Positions 23,801 through 36,300 of a DNA stretch of 64,000 nucleotides are shown in pieces. Each line of letters opens with the position of its first letter. The stretch's first letter is position 1. A program made the position numbers and the translations under genes. The notes under the pieces were generated by a model. It was not told the origin of the DNA. It was given only the letters and a program-made list of their open reading frames with translations, and did no database searches. The DNA lies in the NCBI RefSeq assembly GCF_001039355.2, contig NW_019773637.1, positions 347,988 to 411,987 on the forward strand, written 5' to 3'. This DNA comes from Lingula anatina. Its lineage: Eukaryota > Brachiopoda > Lingulata > Lingulida > Lingulidae.

Positions 23801-26800
23801 TTGATGTTGAATTTGCAGTTTAACATAATGTATTTTTGCATCAGAATTGACAGTAGCCTATTTTGTGCATAGTTATTTCCTGTTTTTTGTCTGTACATTT
23901 GACAGCTTTGCTGCCTTGTTTATGATACCACACTCGGATTAGATATTTTGTAGCATCTATGATAAGATAATTTAGATTTATACAGTTCAGGATTTGTGCA
24001 GAAAACTATATTCCCCTGGCATTTCAGGAAGAAATATTTACATCAGGTACCTTTATTTAAGGGCTTTTGTCTTTTTGTTAAGTCTAAATTGGGGAAAAGG
24101 AAGAAGCTTTGCAGGCATATAAATGTGACTGTGGAACAGTCTCAAATGAAAATAGTAAACCTTTCAGTTTGGGGTGTAAACTGTATGAAAAGACACTGAA
24201 AAGACTGAAAACACTAAAACTAAAAGGACACATGCTCTTCTCTTGCAAGGTGTGTCTATCAGCAGTTATGGTTCAGTTCTCAAGGGGTGTCACCTGGATG
24301 AGCTATGTTGGAACAACTGTAGGAGGATTTGTTCTTTTGAAGTAAGTCTCCTCTCCTTCTCTCTCTCTCTCTCTCTCACTCTCTCTCTGCTTTATCTGTA
24401 CAGCATTTGATTTGCATTATGAAAAAGCAAAATCAGATTAAGGGTCATCAATTTTATCATCATTTTCACGAGTCTACAAAGCAAAGGCTTCCAACCCCCC
24501 CCCCCCCCCCCCTTCAGAGAGTACAAAGCAAGCAACTAAAAATGATGACCTTTGAGACCAATTTGGATCATCATTTTTATCGTTTTTTAAAAGCATATGG
24601 TTTGTAGACTTGTGAAAATAATGATTACAATGGATGGCCCCTAAATAAGGAAATGACTGAGAAATGAAATTTAAGGTATTGTATGTTTCACTTAGTTTTT
24701 TGTATAAAAATGTACATGTTATAAATTTACTGTTATTTAGATTATATTTTGTCATTACCATAAGGTACATTTATGGTGGGGCAAGATATGAAGAAGATAC
24801 TCAGATCCCAGGCAAAACTGTGATTATTACCGGTGCAAGCAGTGGCATTGGGAAAGCAACTGCATTGGAACTTACTAAAAGAGGCAAGCAGACTTAGCAT
24901 GGATTGTTGAACTTTTTTATTGCAAAACTTGAATAAGGTACAGGTTGAAAAAGATTTGGCCTTGGAGGTTATACTAATAAACAAATTGGAGTTTAATAGT
25001 GGAAGTATCTGTTTGAATTTTAGTGATTAGTCAAAGGAAGAGTTTGCAAATGGTGGTGATTAATAACAGTATTTTGACAGATGTAAATGTATTTATCTGG
25101 GTAGACTGATATGTAACAAGGTTAAAGTTGGTTAAACCTGGATAAATATAAAGTTATGTTTGTCAATAAAGAAAAATAATTTTTTTAAAACGGTATTTAA
25201 ATAACTTTTTTCGGAGTAACTGCATCATGTTTTTATTCATTTAGTTGCATTGTCTCATTATCCAGGTGCTCGTGTGATCCTTGCATGTAGAGACCTGAAA
25301 GCAGCAGAGGAGGTAAAAACCAAGATTATTGAAGAGACCAATTCTTCTCTGGTTTTTGTGAAAAAGCTGGATTTGGCATCTCTGACCTCAATCAGGAATT
25401 TTGCTGCAGATATTAACAAGAGTGAGTGATAGTGACCATTGGGAACACAAATACTTTTGCTTCTGCATTTCCATACCATTCCAGATCTTATTTTTTGTAT
25501 CTTTACACGTTTTTATATGCTCTTTTATAAGATAAGGCAAAAGGATGAAGGAAAGTAAAGAATATGATTATTCTGTCTGAAGTTATTTGTTATTTAACTT
25601 TGAACATTTTATCAGTAGGCCATGTATTAGTACGTATTAGTTGGGCTCTCTGTCATTGTTTTTTTTAGTCAAAGAAAAAAAAAATGACCAAAAATGTCTC
25701 TGTGATTTATTAAGCATTCAGGTATCCATTGGGGATCTGAACTTCTAGTTTTATCTTATCACTGTGTTACATAATTGTAATTATCTTTGGCAAAAGATTG
25801 TGATTTAAGTTCTTTGTTCTGTTTGTAGCCCAGAAAAGAGTTGATGTCTTGATCAACAATGCAGGAGTAATGTACTGCCCACAGTCAGTCACCAGAGAAG
25901 GATTTGAGATGCATTTAGGAGTCAACCATTTTGGTGAAGGAATTGCTTTCTATTTTCCATTTTAAAATTTATTATTTTGATTTGAAATAAGTCATTTTCC
26001 CTCTTTGATTTCCAATGAATGATGACAAGTAAATATATTTTAAAAAGCAAGAAATGAAAATGTTATGCAGTGTAAAATGTAGTGTTCATTTCTTCATATT
26101 TTTACTAAATAATGCAGATGTTATTTGATAAACACATTTATTACCATATGAATCAGAACTAATTGCTGGTTTGTTATGTGTTTATTTCACTTATTTTCAT
26201 TTATGCAATGAAAAAAATATTATTTCCAGGTCCTTTCTTGTTGACCAATTTATTACTAGACAAAATGAAGCAATCCAAGCCAAGCAGAATAATATGTGTC
26301 AATGACTCTGTGTATAAGGATGGACAAATAGATTTTAAAGATTTGAACTGCAAGAAGTTTTATGATGAACGACATGCCTACAGACAGAGCAAGCTGGCTA
26401 ATATGTTGTTTGTTAATGAGCTGGATAGAAGATTAAAAGGTACTTTTTGCAACGGAGAGAGAAAATTAACTTTTGTGAAAACTTTCTCTCTTTCTCTCTC
26501 ATTTCTGATAGAGTTTGGGGATATTTGTCATACCCAAAGTTGTATCTTTTCAGTTTCATACAAGTAGAATAATATCAAGTAGATTTTCTAGTTTTTGTCA
26601 AACTGTTGTACTCAAAAGTTATTTCTATCATCAGAAACATGGATATTAATATTAATAATATCTTGAATTTCAGATACAGGAGTCACAGTAAATGCTGTCA
26701 ACCCAGGAATCTGTAATACAAAAATCCACAGACATTCAAAAACATACCATTCCATATTTTTGGGAAATATCTTGGGATTTTTGCTGACCATCTTTGCCAG

Positions 26801-29800
26801 CAACCCACAACAAGGATCACAGACAGTGGTCTATGCAGCTGTGGCTCCAGAGTTGGAGGAAGTTTCTGGGAAATATTTTTCGTAAGGACATTTTTTATGT
26901 ATATCTTAAGCAAATCTTAATCGTTGCACAAAATGCTTCTATTATTAACCATAAGAATACTACTGACATATTTTTATAAGCTCCAGTTTGAGTCAGTGAG
27001 ATGCTTTGTGAGTGTATAGGCTTTTCTTGGGTATGTGCACAAATCTGTGCTCAAATTTCATGGTGGTAACTTTTTTATAAACGTACAAAGTTACTTAAGT
27101 AGTTTCTTCATACAACAACTAAAATTAGATCATTCACACTTCAGTTTGTCGGTGTCTGTCCAGGAATGTCATCCCATTCCTCCCTGTACTGTCTGCATGA
27201 ACCCCATAGAGAGATCAGGCAGAGCGTAACATAATTCTGAAATGTTGTGGAAAAAAACTGATTTAAGCCATCGATTGGAGAAAGAATTGCAGTGACAAAG
27301 TATTTAGCAGAGCATAATTCTTTCTAGATAAACATACTAAGATTGAATTTTTACCATCTTTGATTTTCCAGGAATTGCAAGGAAGAAAAAATTAATCCTG
27401 TAGGGAAGGACACCAAGGCAGCTGAGAGGCTGTGGCTTATTAGTGAAAAATGGACAAGATTAGTGAGTTAATGTTGGTAGTTCATAGACCAGTCGGTATA
27501 TAATCTCCAGATCTTTTCCATTAGCAGTTAAATTTAGAAGAGAAACAAGATTGCAAAAACTGGAAAACTCTCACTCCTAGGAAGGACTGAAAAGACTGTA
27601 AACTACTTCTGAATTTTGGACCAAAAGATGCCAATGTATCCATCAGCTGGATGGGAAATATGACAGTTTTCTTTGAATTACCATATTACATATGTATGAC
27701 ACAAATATACCTTATCAGCTTCTGAGAGGTGACCCAAATCACTGAACTGGTATCAAAAACAGCAATGTTGCATCTTCTGGCAGATGAATGAAAATAAACA
27801 TCTCTCATCTGATCTTCAAACATTTTATTTTTTACTGGTGGCATTTTGTAAATATACCATCATGACAGGGGCTTAGCGTAACTTTTAAATGTAAAAGATG
27901 TAAGATGGTTTCATCATTGAAAATATCTTTTAAATTGCCTCATTTGCAAAAAATTTAATTCAACTACCATAAGTCCATTATTTGCAAAGCATTTATTGTA
28001 TAAAACAGTTATTTGACAAATAAAAAATTACGGCTCTGTCACTGTTTAAAATGACTTATAAAATCTGTTCTTTTAATAATTTTTGTGATAGTAAAACAAT
28101 TCTTTTCAATGAAAAAAAATCACTGGCACATTCCATGATGACCAGGAAAAGTTGTGGAACAAGGACGGGTGTGCATCAAGTATTCTCTCTGGCAGGTTCC
28201 TCGTGTGTTGTGAGATGAGTTTCTCTAATTATAAAAACCTTACGATGCTCTGAAAGCACTTTCCTTTCAATTTCTAGATAAGATTCTTTCGCAGTATTAT
28301 TCTCACAAGAAAAACCTAAATGTGAACATCTGAATATTTAGAAATGATGAAATGTTGCAGGTGATTTTAAAAAATGGAAATTTTTTATAAAAGAGGGAAT
28401 TCTGTAGATAATGCAAATGATTTGCAGTGATTTTTCTCCAAGTTTCACTCAGGTGAAAACTATATGAAGACCTCTTTGAAGACAACATTCTGCCATTTCA
28501 TTCAGCTACCTGTTTCCTTGTTGAGCTGAAAGGTACAAATTAGAAACAAATATTTTTTTCATTTTTTCACCTACAATGTATGATCTTTATATGTGATGAT
28601 CATATGCAGTTAAAACATTTGAAGTTTGCCATTTTTTAATTAGATGAGAAAAAAAAAACTAATATTTTAAAAACCAACTCGTCAAAATAACTCACCTTTT
28701 TTTAACAAGTTCTGTCTTGCCCTNTCTAACTTTGAAGGAATCTGTCATTATTGAGACCAGTCCTAAACTGAAGTCATTACTTGGTTTTCCTGGGGTTAGT
28801 ATTACCCTTAAAGCTAATTTAAACGGATCATTTCAGTAATGTTTATCTGGGGTAGCGCTAGCACTCACCAATATAGCCAAATGCTAAAACTGACTTAATT
28901 TGGCTAAAGAAAAAGGGCTTTATTTGACATGTTTTAGCCAATTTTATAACCATTTTGATAACAAATTGACAAAAAAGGGGTGATATGGCCAAGCAAAAAA
29001 TTTGCTAGCGCTACCCCAGTTTATGAAAATACAATTAACAATGAGACATGTCTTAAAATGGCAACTGGAAAGTACTCTTAAAACAAAAAGCTTTGCAGGC
29101 CAAAGAAGCCCGCTGAAAGCCAGATACTACATACAGGCACTGACATTTCAAGATTTTACTGAGACATTTATAATTTAGGGTATATATTGGTATTTTAACT
29201 TTATACATATACAGATAATTTATGTGAATAACAATTCTAGAAAAAAAAAAGGTTTCAGAAATTTTGAGGGAGCAATGTTGATAAATAATGGACATGTATG
29301 TTTGAGGATATCCACAGATTTCTTAGAAATTTCTGCACAATTTCTCCAAGGCTTGGTATTGGGTCTGAAACTGGTGAGATTTGCCTTGGCTGCCCATACT
29401 AATAAATAAAATTGTTAACAAATTAATTTTTTAACAAGATGAGACTTGCTTTTATTATTTATTTTTCAGGACTTACTAAATTCACGGCAGATTGAAGATT
29501 TTGTCCACCGTAAAGACTGGAGCACATTCAGCAATAAACTCGGTGAATACAGGAGTGAAGCACAGTTTGAGCAAGGTATGGAGTACTTTTTGCCTTAAAG
29601 AATTTAATTTTCAATTTAAGAAAAAAATTCCTCGGACATGTCAGTTCATAATGCAATCTTGTGAAATGTTTTGAATAAGGAAATTTTGTGAAAATGAACT
29701 TTAGCCTTGTTAATTTACCTTATATTCTTCATATTTTGAGCAGACATGATAGGTAGGTTTGTTGTTTGGGATTTTTTTTTCTATTAAATTTTCTGGCCTT

Positions 29801-30003
29801 GATCTTGCCTATTTCAGTTCCAAGGTTGCTTTCATTGTGATTGTTGATCTGTTTCAGCTGAAACCTTTTTATTATAACATACCTGTATATTTTAAACCTT
29901 CAACCAAAACTTCAGATAAAAAAATATATTTTCTTTGAAACTTCTTAGTGTAAGGCAGTGCTCTATTATGGATGCATTTATTCAGCACGCATGCACGCAC
30001 ATA

Positions 30004-30035
<32 letters not shown>

Positions 30036-33000
30036 TATTGCCTCTTCACATCAGGGGAAAGAATGAAAACAATACAATTCTGAACCAGAAAATGCTGACA
30101 AAAGTATAGATAATCTTTCTCTGTTCATATACAAGCAAGAAGCAATTTGTGTAGTAACACTAATCGTCAAAATTGCAATTTTACCTATTACATGTTACAG
30201 GGACTAGCCAAGACTGGAGTGGAAAAGAACATGAGAGTTTCTGCCTCAGAATAAGGTGAGCTAAGGGGTTTATTTTCATATGGCCAGAAAATGTTTTGCA
30301 CGGTTAATTGGTTGCAAAATAACATGTTATGCATTAATTGTCAGTATAAATGTGTGAGGTGGTTGAGAGAAAACTGCCAGTTTCCAAGAAAAGGAGTCAG
30401 CTTTGCAAAGGTCTAAGATTAATTTTATTTTTAATTTTAAGTTTCATTGCCAGCTAATTTTGAAAGCCATGTCACTTTTTACGGTCAAAGAATGAAGCTC
30501 TTAATGGCTCGATATGGAGGAAGATAAGGACATTTGATTGTCTTTTTTTTTTGAGAATGATTATCTTGAAATAAAATTTATTGTTCCGATGTAGTAGTTA
30601 AACAAAAATTTTTATAGACATTGAAATTGTCAGAAGTCTCATGTGAAATTGTCTGTCCAGGTAAATTTTTGAATGCTAGGGTTCAGATTTGCTCATTTTG
30701 TTTGGACTGTTTAACCTTGCCCCTATCAAGCTGCCAGGATTTTGTCTAAAATATTCAAAATGGGTCCGCGGAAGCATGTTAGGAAGTGTTGATTAACTCT
30801 TTGAATAATTTTATGAAATTCTAAGAGAAGGTGTTCTACTTTTAATAGTTTTCACATGGCTCACGTGGCTCACGTTTTTTTCCTAATCGATGCACGTGTA
30901 GTATTTTTCCTCACCCGTTGCTGTGTTGGCAGTTTATGGCACAACGGGGGAAAGCAAAATAAGAAATTATGAAAATGTCATTTTTTCTAGTGTTAGATTA
31001 AACCCATAACTGTATATGAATTAAAGTGGAATATTAACCAAAGATAGTGTCTCAACAATGTTTATATGATATTTGAATGGTATTGAAAGTAATTTATTTT
31101 AAGCAATAAAGATTTGCACATAGTGTATATGTTATATCTGTCAAAAACCCAACTTTAATGTCTTTTTTGTCCCATTTAGCTTTGTGCTCATATGTCTATG
31201 GAATTGTTGTGGGTCCAAAAGGCAAACAAATATTAAATCTCATACTGGAGACACTCACGTACATCTGCTAGATAGTATGCAACCACTCTGACGTTTTGTC
31301 CTTTATCACAAAGACATCTTCAGGGAGCTGACATTACAGGTGACACTGCTGGCGGGGTCCACTCACACGCTTTTGTTAACTTTTCTTTCTTCTTAGAGCA
31401 TGCAGTGGTCATTATTTGTGAGGTTGCCCTCGGTGCCTGCCAGCGAATTCTTTTTTTTTGCTTTTCACTCTTGGAGTGAACAGAACACTCGGATGTACAT
31501 TTTGTCTCTGCCATAATGTCTTTGTCAGTATGAACTACATAACTAAAGCAGTACATGGCCATTCTGTACAGGAAGCTATCCATTCATCCCCAATGTCATC
31601 CTCATGTAATACTTTTGGCTAATCGTAAAAATTATATAACTGCACGACCCATGACCCTCTGCGAAGTAGGCCACAGCTTGAATTGCGCTCTGTGATTGGT
31701 CAATGTGTCCAAGGTACCACCATTTTCTCCCTTATATGGCATTGCATACCTGCAGCATGTAGTGCGGATATTTGAAATTGAAAATCTACTTCTTGTGCTA
31801 CTTTTGTGGAAGGAACTCAATCATGCTGGCAGCAAAACACTTTTTATTTTCATTTTCTGATCAACTTTTTAGCTGCATGATATGGAATTTTTGGCAAATC
31901 TTTCAAGTCTCGTAAAACAGCTTAGCAAAAGATATGGCATCTTTGCCCTCTTTATCTGCACTTTTGATAAACCATGTTTTAATTATGGATTCTGTAAAAT
32001 TTCTCTTTCTTTTTATTTATTTATTTATTTATTTATTTGTTTGATTTGAAGGGCATACTAAAGCCTATGCCAAGGACCAGTTAAAGTCTTACTGGAGTGA
32101 AATTTTGACATTGAACTGTTTACTGCCACTGCACCATGTTTTTAATCTAAGTAACATTTTCCATCATTTTATTACTTTTTTTTTTTGCAGGAAATACAAA
32201 AGCCTCAGTCAGGGATTTAGTCTGAGTCGGGACATTGACTATGCTGTCTTCTCCGCTCACTGTCAGATTATGTCCGTGGCGGTAAAAGACATGGAGTCCC
32301 TAGACAGTGGTATTCCTAGCAGCAGCATCAAGACGGAAGATTGTTGCTGGTATCTTTTCATGGGGTTGGAGCCACTGAAGTCGGCCTATGAAGGTGTGCA
32401 GAAAATGGCCTTGTTTTTTTTTTTTCATTGATGAGTTTTAGTTTGATGGTTGTTTTGGCATCTTTATTGTCATGAGTTTGTGTATGAAGGTGTTACAAAA
32501 TGTGGTTCTTTATTAAGGGATTTTCAGAGAAAATATTTTATGTAAAAATTAAAAAAATAACATTGATTGTCTTCATTAATGTGTGTGCTGTATATTCATG
32601 CATGCACGTATGAGGAAGAGTTTGCAGTGATGCCATGGTTAAAGAAAAAAGAGACATCCTGCCTGTTTATGAGACCTTTCCTCGCTTTACTTTCAGATCT
32701 GCCAGAAGGGAAAGTTCCAGAAACTAATGTATTCTCCACACAACACAACACAAACTGTGCATTTTGCCAAGTGGAATTTGGGTAAGTCGACCTTTTTTTT
32801 CTCCAAAATATGAATCATTGAATGGAATTTGAAGGTGAGTTGATAAATTTTCTGTCATTCTTCCTTATTGTAAATGGGCAAATACAGACTTATTGTGACC
32901 GTAGTGGATTTGATAATTGTCGAATTCTGTGAAATTCCTTGGACTTCTTCTATATTATGAAAAAAGGAGAAAATTACCATACAACTCTGTATAATGACAT

Positions 33001-33308
33001 TCTGTTTTGTTGTTTACTGTCGTTATCATTTGATGTTTACTAACATTTTCATTACGTTAAGAAAAAGCATAGGGAGTCCTCTTTTCAGGGTCATACCTCT
33101 AATGGGCTATCTGCCTCAGGACCTCATTGGGTCCTCCATCTTCGACCTTTACCACCCTGAGGACATTCCAGTGCTGCTGGAGGCGCACAAAGAGGGTAGG
33201 GAGACCTTTCACAGTTTTTTTTTTTTTTTTTTTTGACACAAAAACATTTGAAAAAGAGGTAGAGCCCCTTTGTGTATGTGAGAGTGCGAGAGTGAAATAA
33301 ACAGCAAG

Positions 33309-33339
<31 letters not shown>

Positions 33340-36300
33340 GAGCCTTACCTTACACTTGCAATCATGGCGACCGTTGTATGAACATATTCCCTTTGGTGAG
33401 TGTGTTTCTGTTTTCAGCAATCAAGACCAATGGAGTTCCCTACAAAAGTCAACCAATCAGAATGCTGCCAAAAAACAAATCTGAAATTTTGGTTGAAACG
33501 GAATGGTCTAGCTTCATCAATCCTTGGACCAAGAAACTGGAGTTTGTCCTTGGGAGACATACTGTTATAAGGTTGGGATTTTTAAATGTTTGTGTGTAAT
33601 CCTCAGTTTGGCAAATAAATGGGGTGGGGGAGGGGAGGTTAGAAGAATGTCATTCCTTAAATATGCTTAAGAATTTTATAGGAATGTTAACTGTTAGTCA
33701 CTGCTTTAGAAAGATGGCTGCAGAAAGAGAAATATGTTTAATATATTTGTTTTTTCTGATTGCAGTGCTCCAAAGGACCCAAACGTCTTTCATGAGCCTG
33801 AAAATCAGTGGTGGATCCGAACCAAGCAGGAAGAATGGCGGAGAGCACAGTCCAAGCAGATGGAAATTAGGAATCTGCTGGCAAATGTAAGACAACAAAT
33901 ACATAGGTGGCAGTTGAATTCAAGACAATGAAAGGAAAGAAAGTATTTGGTTTGGTGACCATTAGGTTCTGCAAGTATTAAACTTTAAATATAAGTAGCG
34001 CCTCCTAATTTGCGACCTTTTAATTAATTAATTAATTTATTTATTTATTTATTTATTTTTTGTATATTTTTATTCTTTTTATTTATTTTTTCAGCCTGAA
34101 TGTGCCTTGGTTGACCAACAGGAGCAGCCAACAGATGTCGCTGAGACTCCTCCAGCAGGTAGGCTCATCTTGCATTAATCTAACAGTTGCTCCTGCACAT
34201 TGTATTCAGTTGATTATAATGCATGCTTTGTTTATTTTGGTCCAACAAAACTGCTTAGTATGACAAAAAATAATTACCTTTCAATCAACCATCTATGGAC
34301 CTTGTACTCAACTAAAAGCTGGATGTTATATAACGTGCGACTCTTGGTATTTAGTCTCCTGGTCAAGAATTTTATCATCTTACTATGGACCTTGAAAACC
34401 CCCTTTTTTTCAAAGCATGATTGTAAAGCTATGCTTTTAGTTAAAGCCTCGGTCACAACCGGCCGTACGGGCTCTTACGGGCTGTTTGCCTCAAAATTTT
34501 GCGCAGAATCTCACTTCCCATGCAAGTCCTTCTTACGAAATTTTGAGTTCGCAGACCACCTGTAAGCACGTACTTTCCTCTACCTCTACGACCTCCACAG
34601 CCTCCGCAACACCCAAAAATCGCAGCGGACGTATGATCCTGAGATTCGTGCGTCCGGTTGTGACTGATGCTTAAAATGCTGTTTGGCCAGTTTGTAAGAA
34701 AAATGTTTGTTTTGTTCCAGGAGCAGAGCCGGGCCCTCCTGTCCCAGCCCCTTCTGGAAAAGAGCAAGACCATATATTTAGCAAGGTACTGGATCTGCAT
34801 GTAACACTGATGTTCTTTATTATTATATATTAATAAGTTATATTGATACGTTCTCTAAGCAACAGTTTAAGTCTAACATTACATTTGCCATGGCCGCCGT
34901 ATGGTGAAATCGTGTGCTATTTGCTGTTCAATTTTTATCGTAAGTGGCTATGGGCTGTGGTGAGTCAGTTAACATTATGTACGGGTGCCTTTCCATTTGG
35001 CTTCAGTAGAAAAATTACGAGTTATGTTTTACTTTTGGGATTTTTTTTGTAATTATTATGTTTGTGCACTAGCTGGCCACCCATGTTGTTCTTTGCATGA
35101 GACTTTTGCACCTAAATGGATGATGGCGCCACCTATTGCTTGTTTCTTTCCTGAAAGGAACATATTTTATCGAAAATCATTTTTGAAGAAAGAGCAAGCA
35201 ATAATTTATAAGCTTTCCTAGAATTGTATAAAAGGTCTTAAACTTTTCATTCTATTCCATGAGCAAATTAAATGTTAAATTCTGTTACCCGAAATAGAAA
35301 AAAAAAAAAGAATATTTCTGGTTTGCAAATTTAACAAAGTACTTATTCATCAGTATTTCCAACCCATTGATGAAAGAACATAAAATGAAAAAAAAAAATT
35401 TTTTTTCCTCAATGAGCATTCTAGTACCTATTGATCATTTTGAAGGAATGTGGCTTCATCAGCCGTGATTTATGCCTAACAAGTATTTCTTTTATCACAG
35501 TTTGGAGAGCCTGTATTATGGCTATTTCAGAATAAACAGAAGACACAGTCTTCATCGTGTTCTAAGTCTGGCAGCTCTGAAGGTGGTATTACATATGAGC
35601 AGTTCAACTATACGCAGAATATTAAAAGGTGGGTCCCGCCTTGATTGTGGTATGTATGCTAGTCAGCGTACACGGAGGTTAGTATGAATATTGTGTTGAA
35701 TGTGCTCACTCCTGGAGTATTGTGTAAGCCAGGAATTGATGCAAGAATTTATTGATTAGGGGGGTATAGGGGTGGTGTTTGAACCCCCCTCTAAATGGCC
35801 GCTAAATGTTGTCTGCATTTTAAAATATCTCAAATATTCTTGTGGTGTTATCATGCTTTCATAAAGACAGAAATTTGCATTAAAACAAGAATAAATTCTG
35901 TGCATGATAGCTCAGTTGGAAGGTTCAGCCAACCCCAACCTGATCAATGAGCTCGTTTCTGAGTTTTTAAGTTTCAGTTGTTGCCCGCCTCTGGAAGATT
36001 GACGCAGGAAGTACATCTCCGCCATTTATATACTTGTCTATAGGTTTTTAATGAGCTGTCCAAAGACCCACTCCTCTGGTAAATCTTCAGAACAAAAAAG
36101 TCGATCTCCAACTGATGATGATCAACAGGATACTCTAAGTATGTGATATAGCTTACTTACAGGTTTTTTTTTGGGGGTTTTTTGATAAAGCACATTTTAA
36201 AATTGTTGTTGGGGGCTAACTGCACTTGGTGTTGTGCAACAGTTGAAAGTTGGTGTGGAAGCTGCAGTAAAATCACTACCCATATGAAAAGCAGCGAGCG

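Noticed and set aside
34453-34800. Minus-strand frame of 115 codons
   Set aside because: It runs through the TTAA-flanked MITE and antisense of per exon 13; no splice support.
35906-35930. TAGCTCAGTTGG, similar to a tRNA A box, suggesting a tRNA or SINE
   Set aside because: No B box at the right distance and no cloverleaf; GGTTCAGCC follows too closely.
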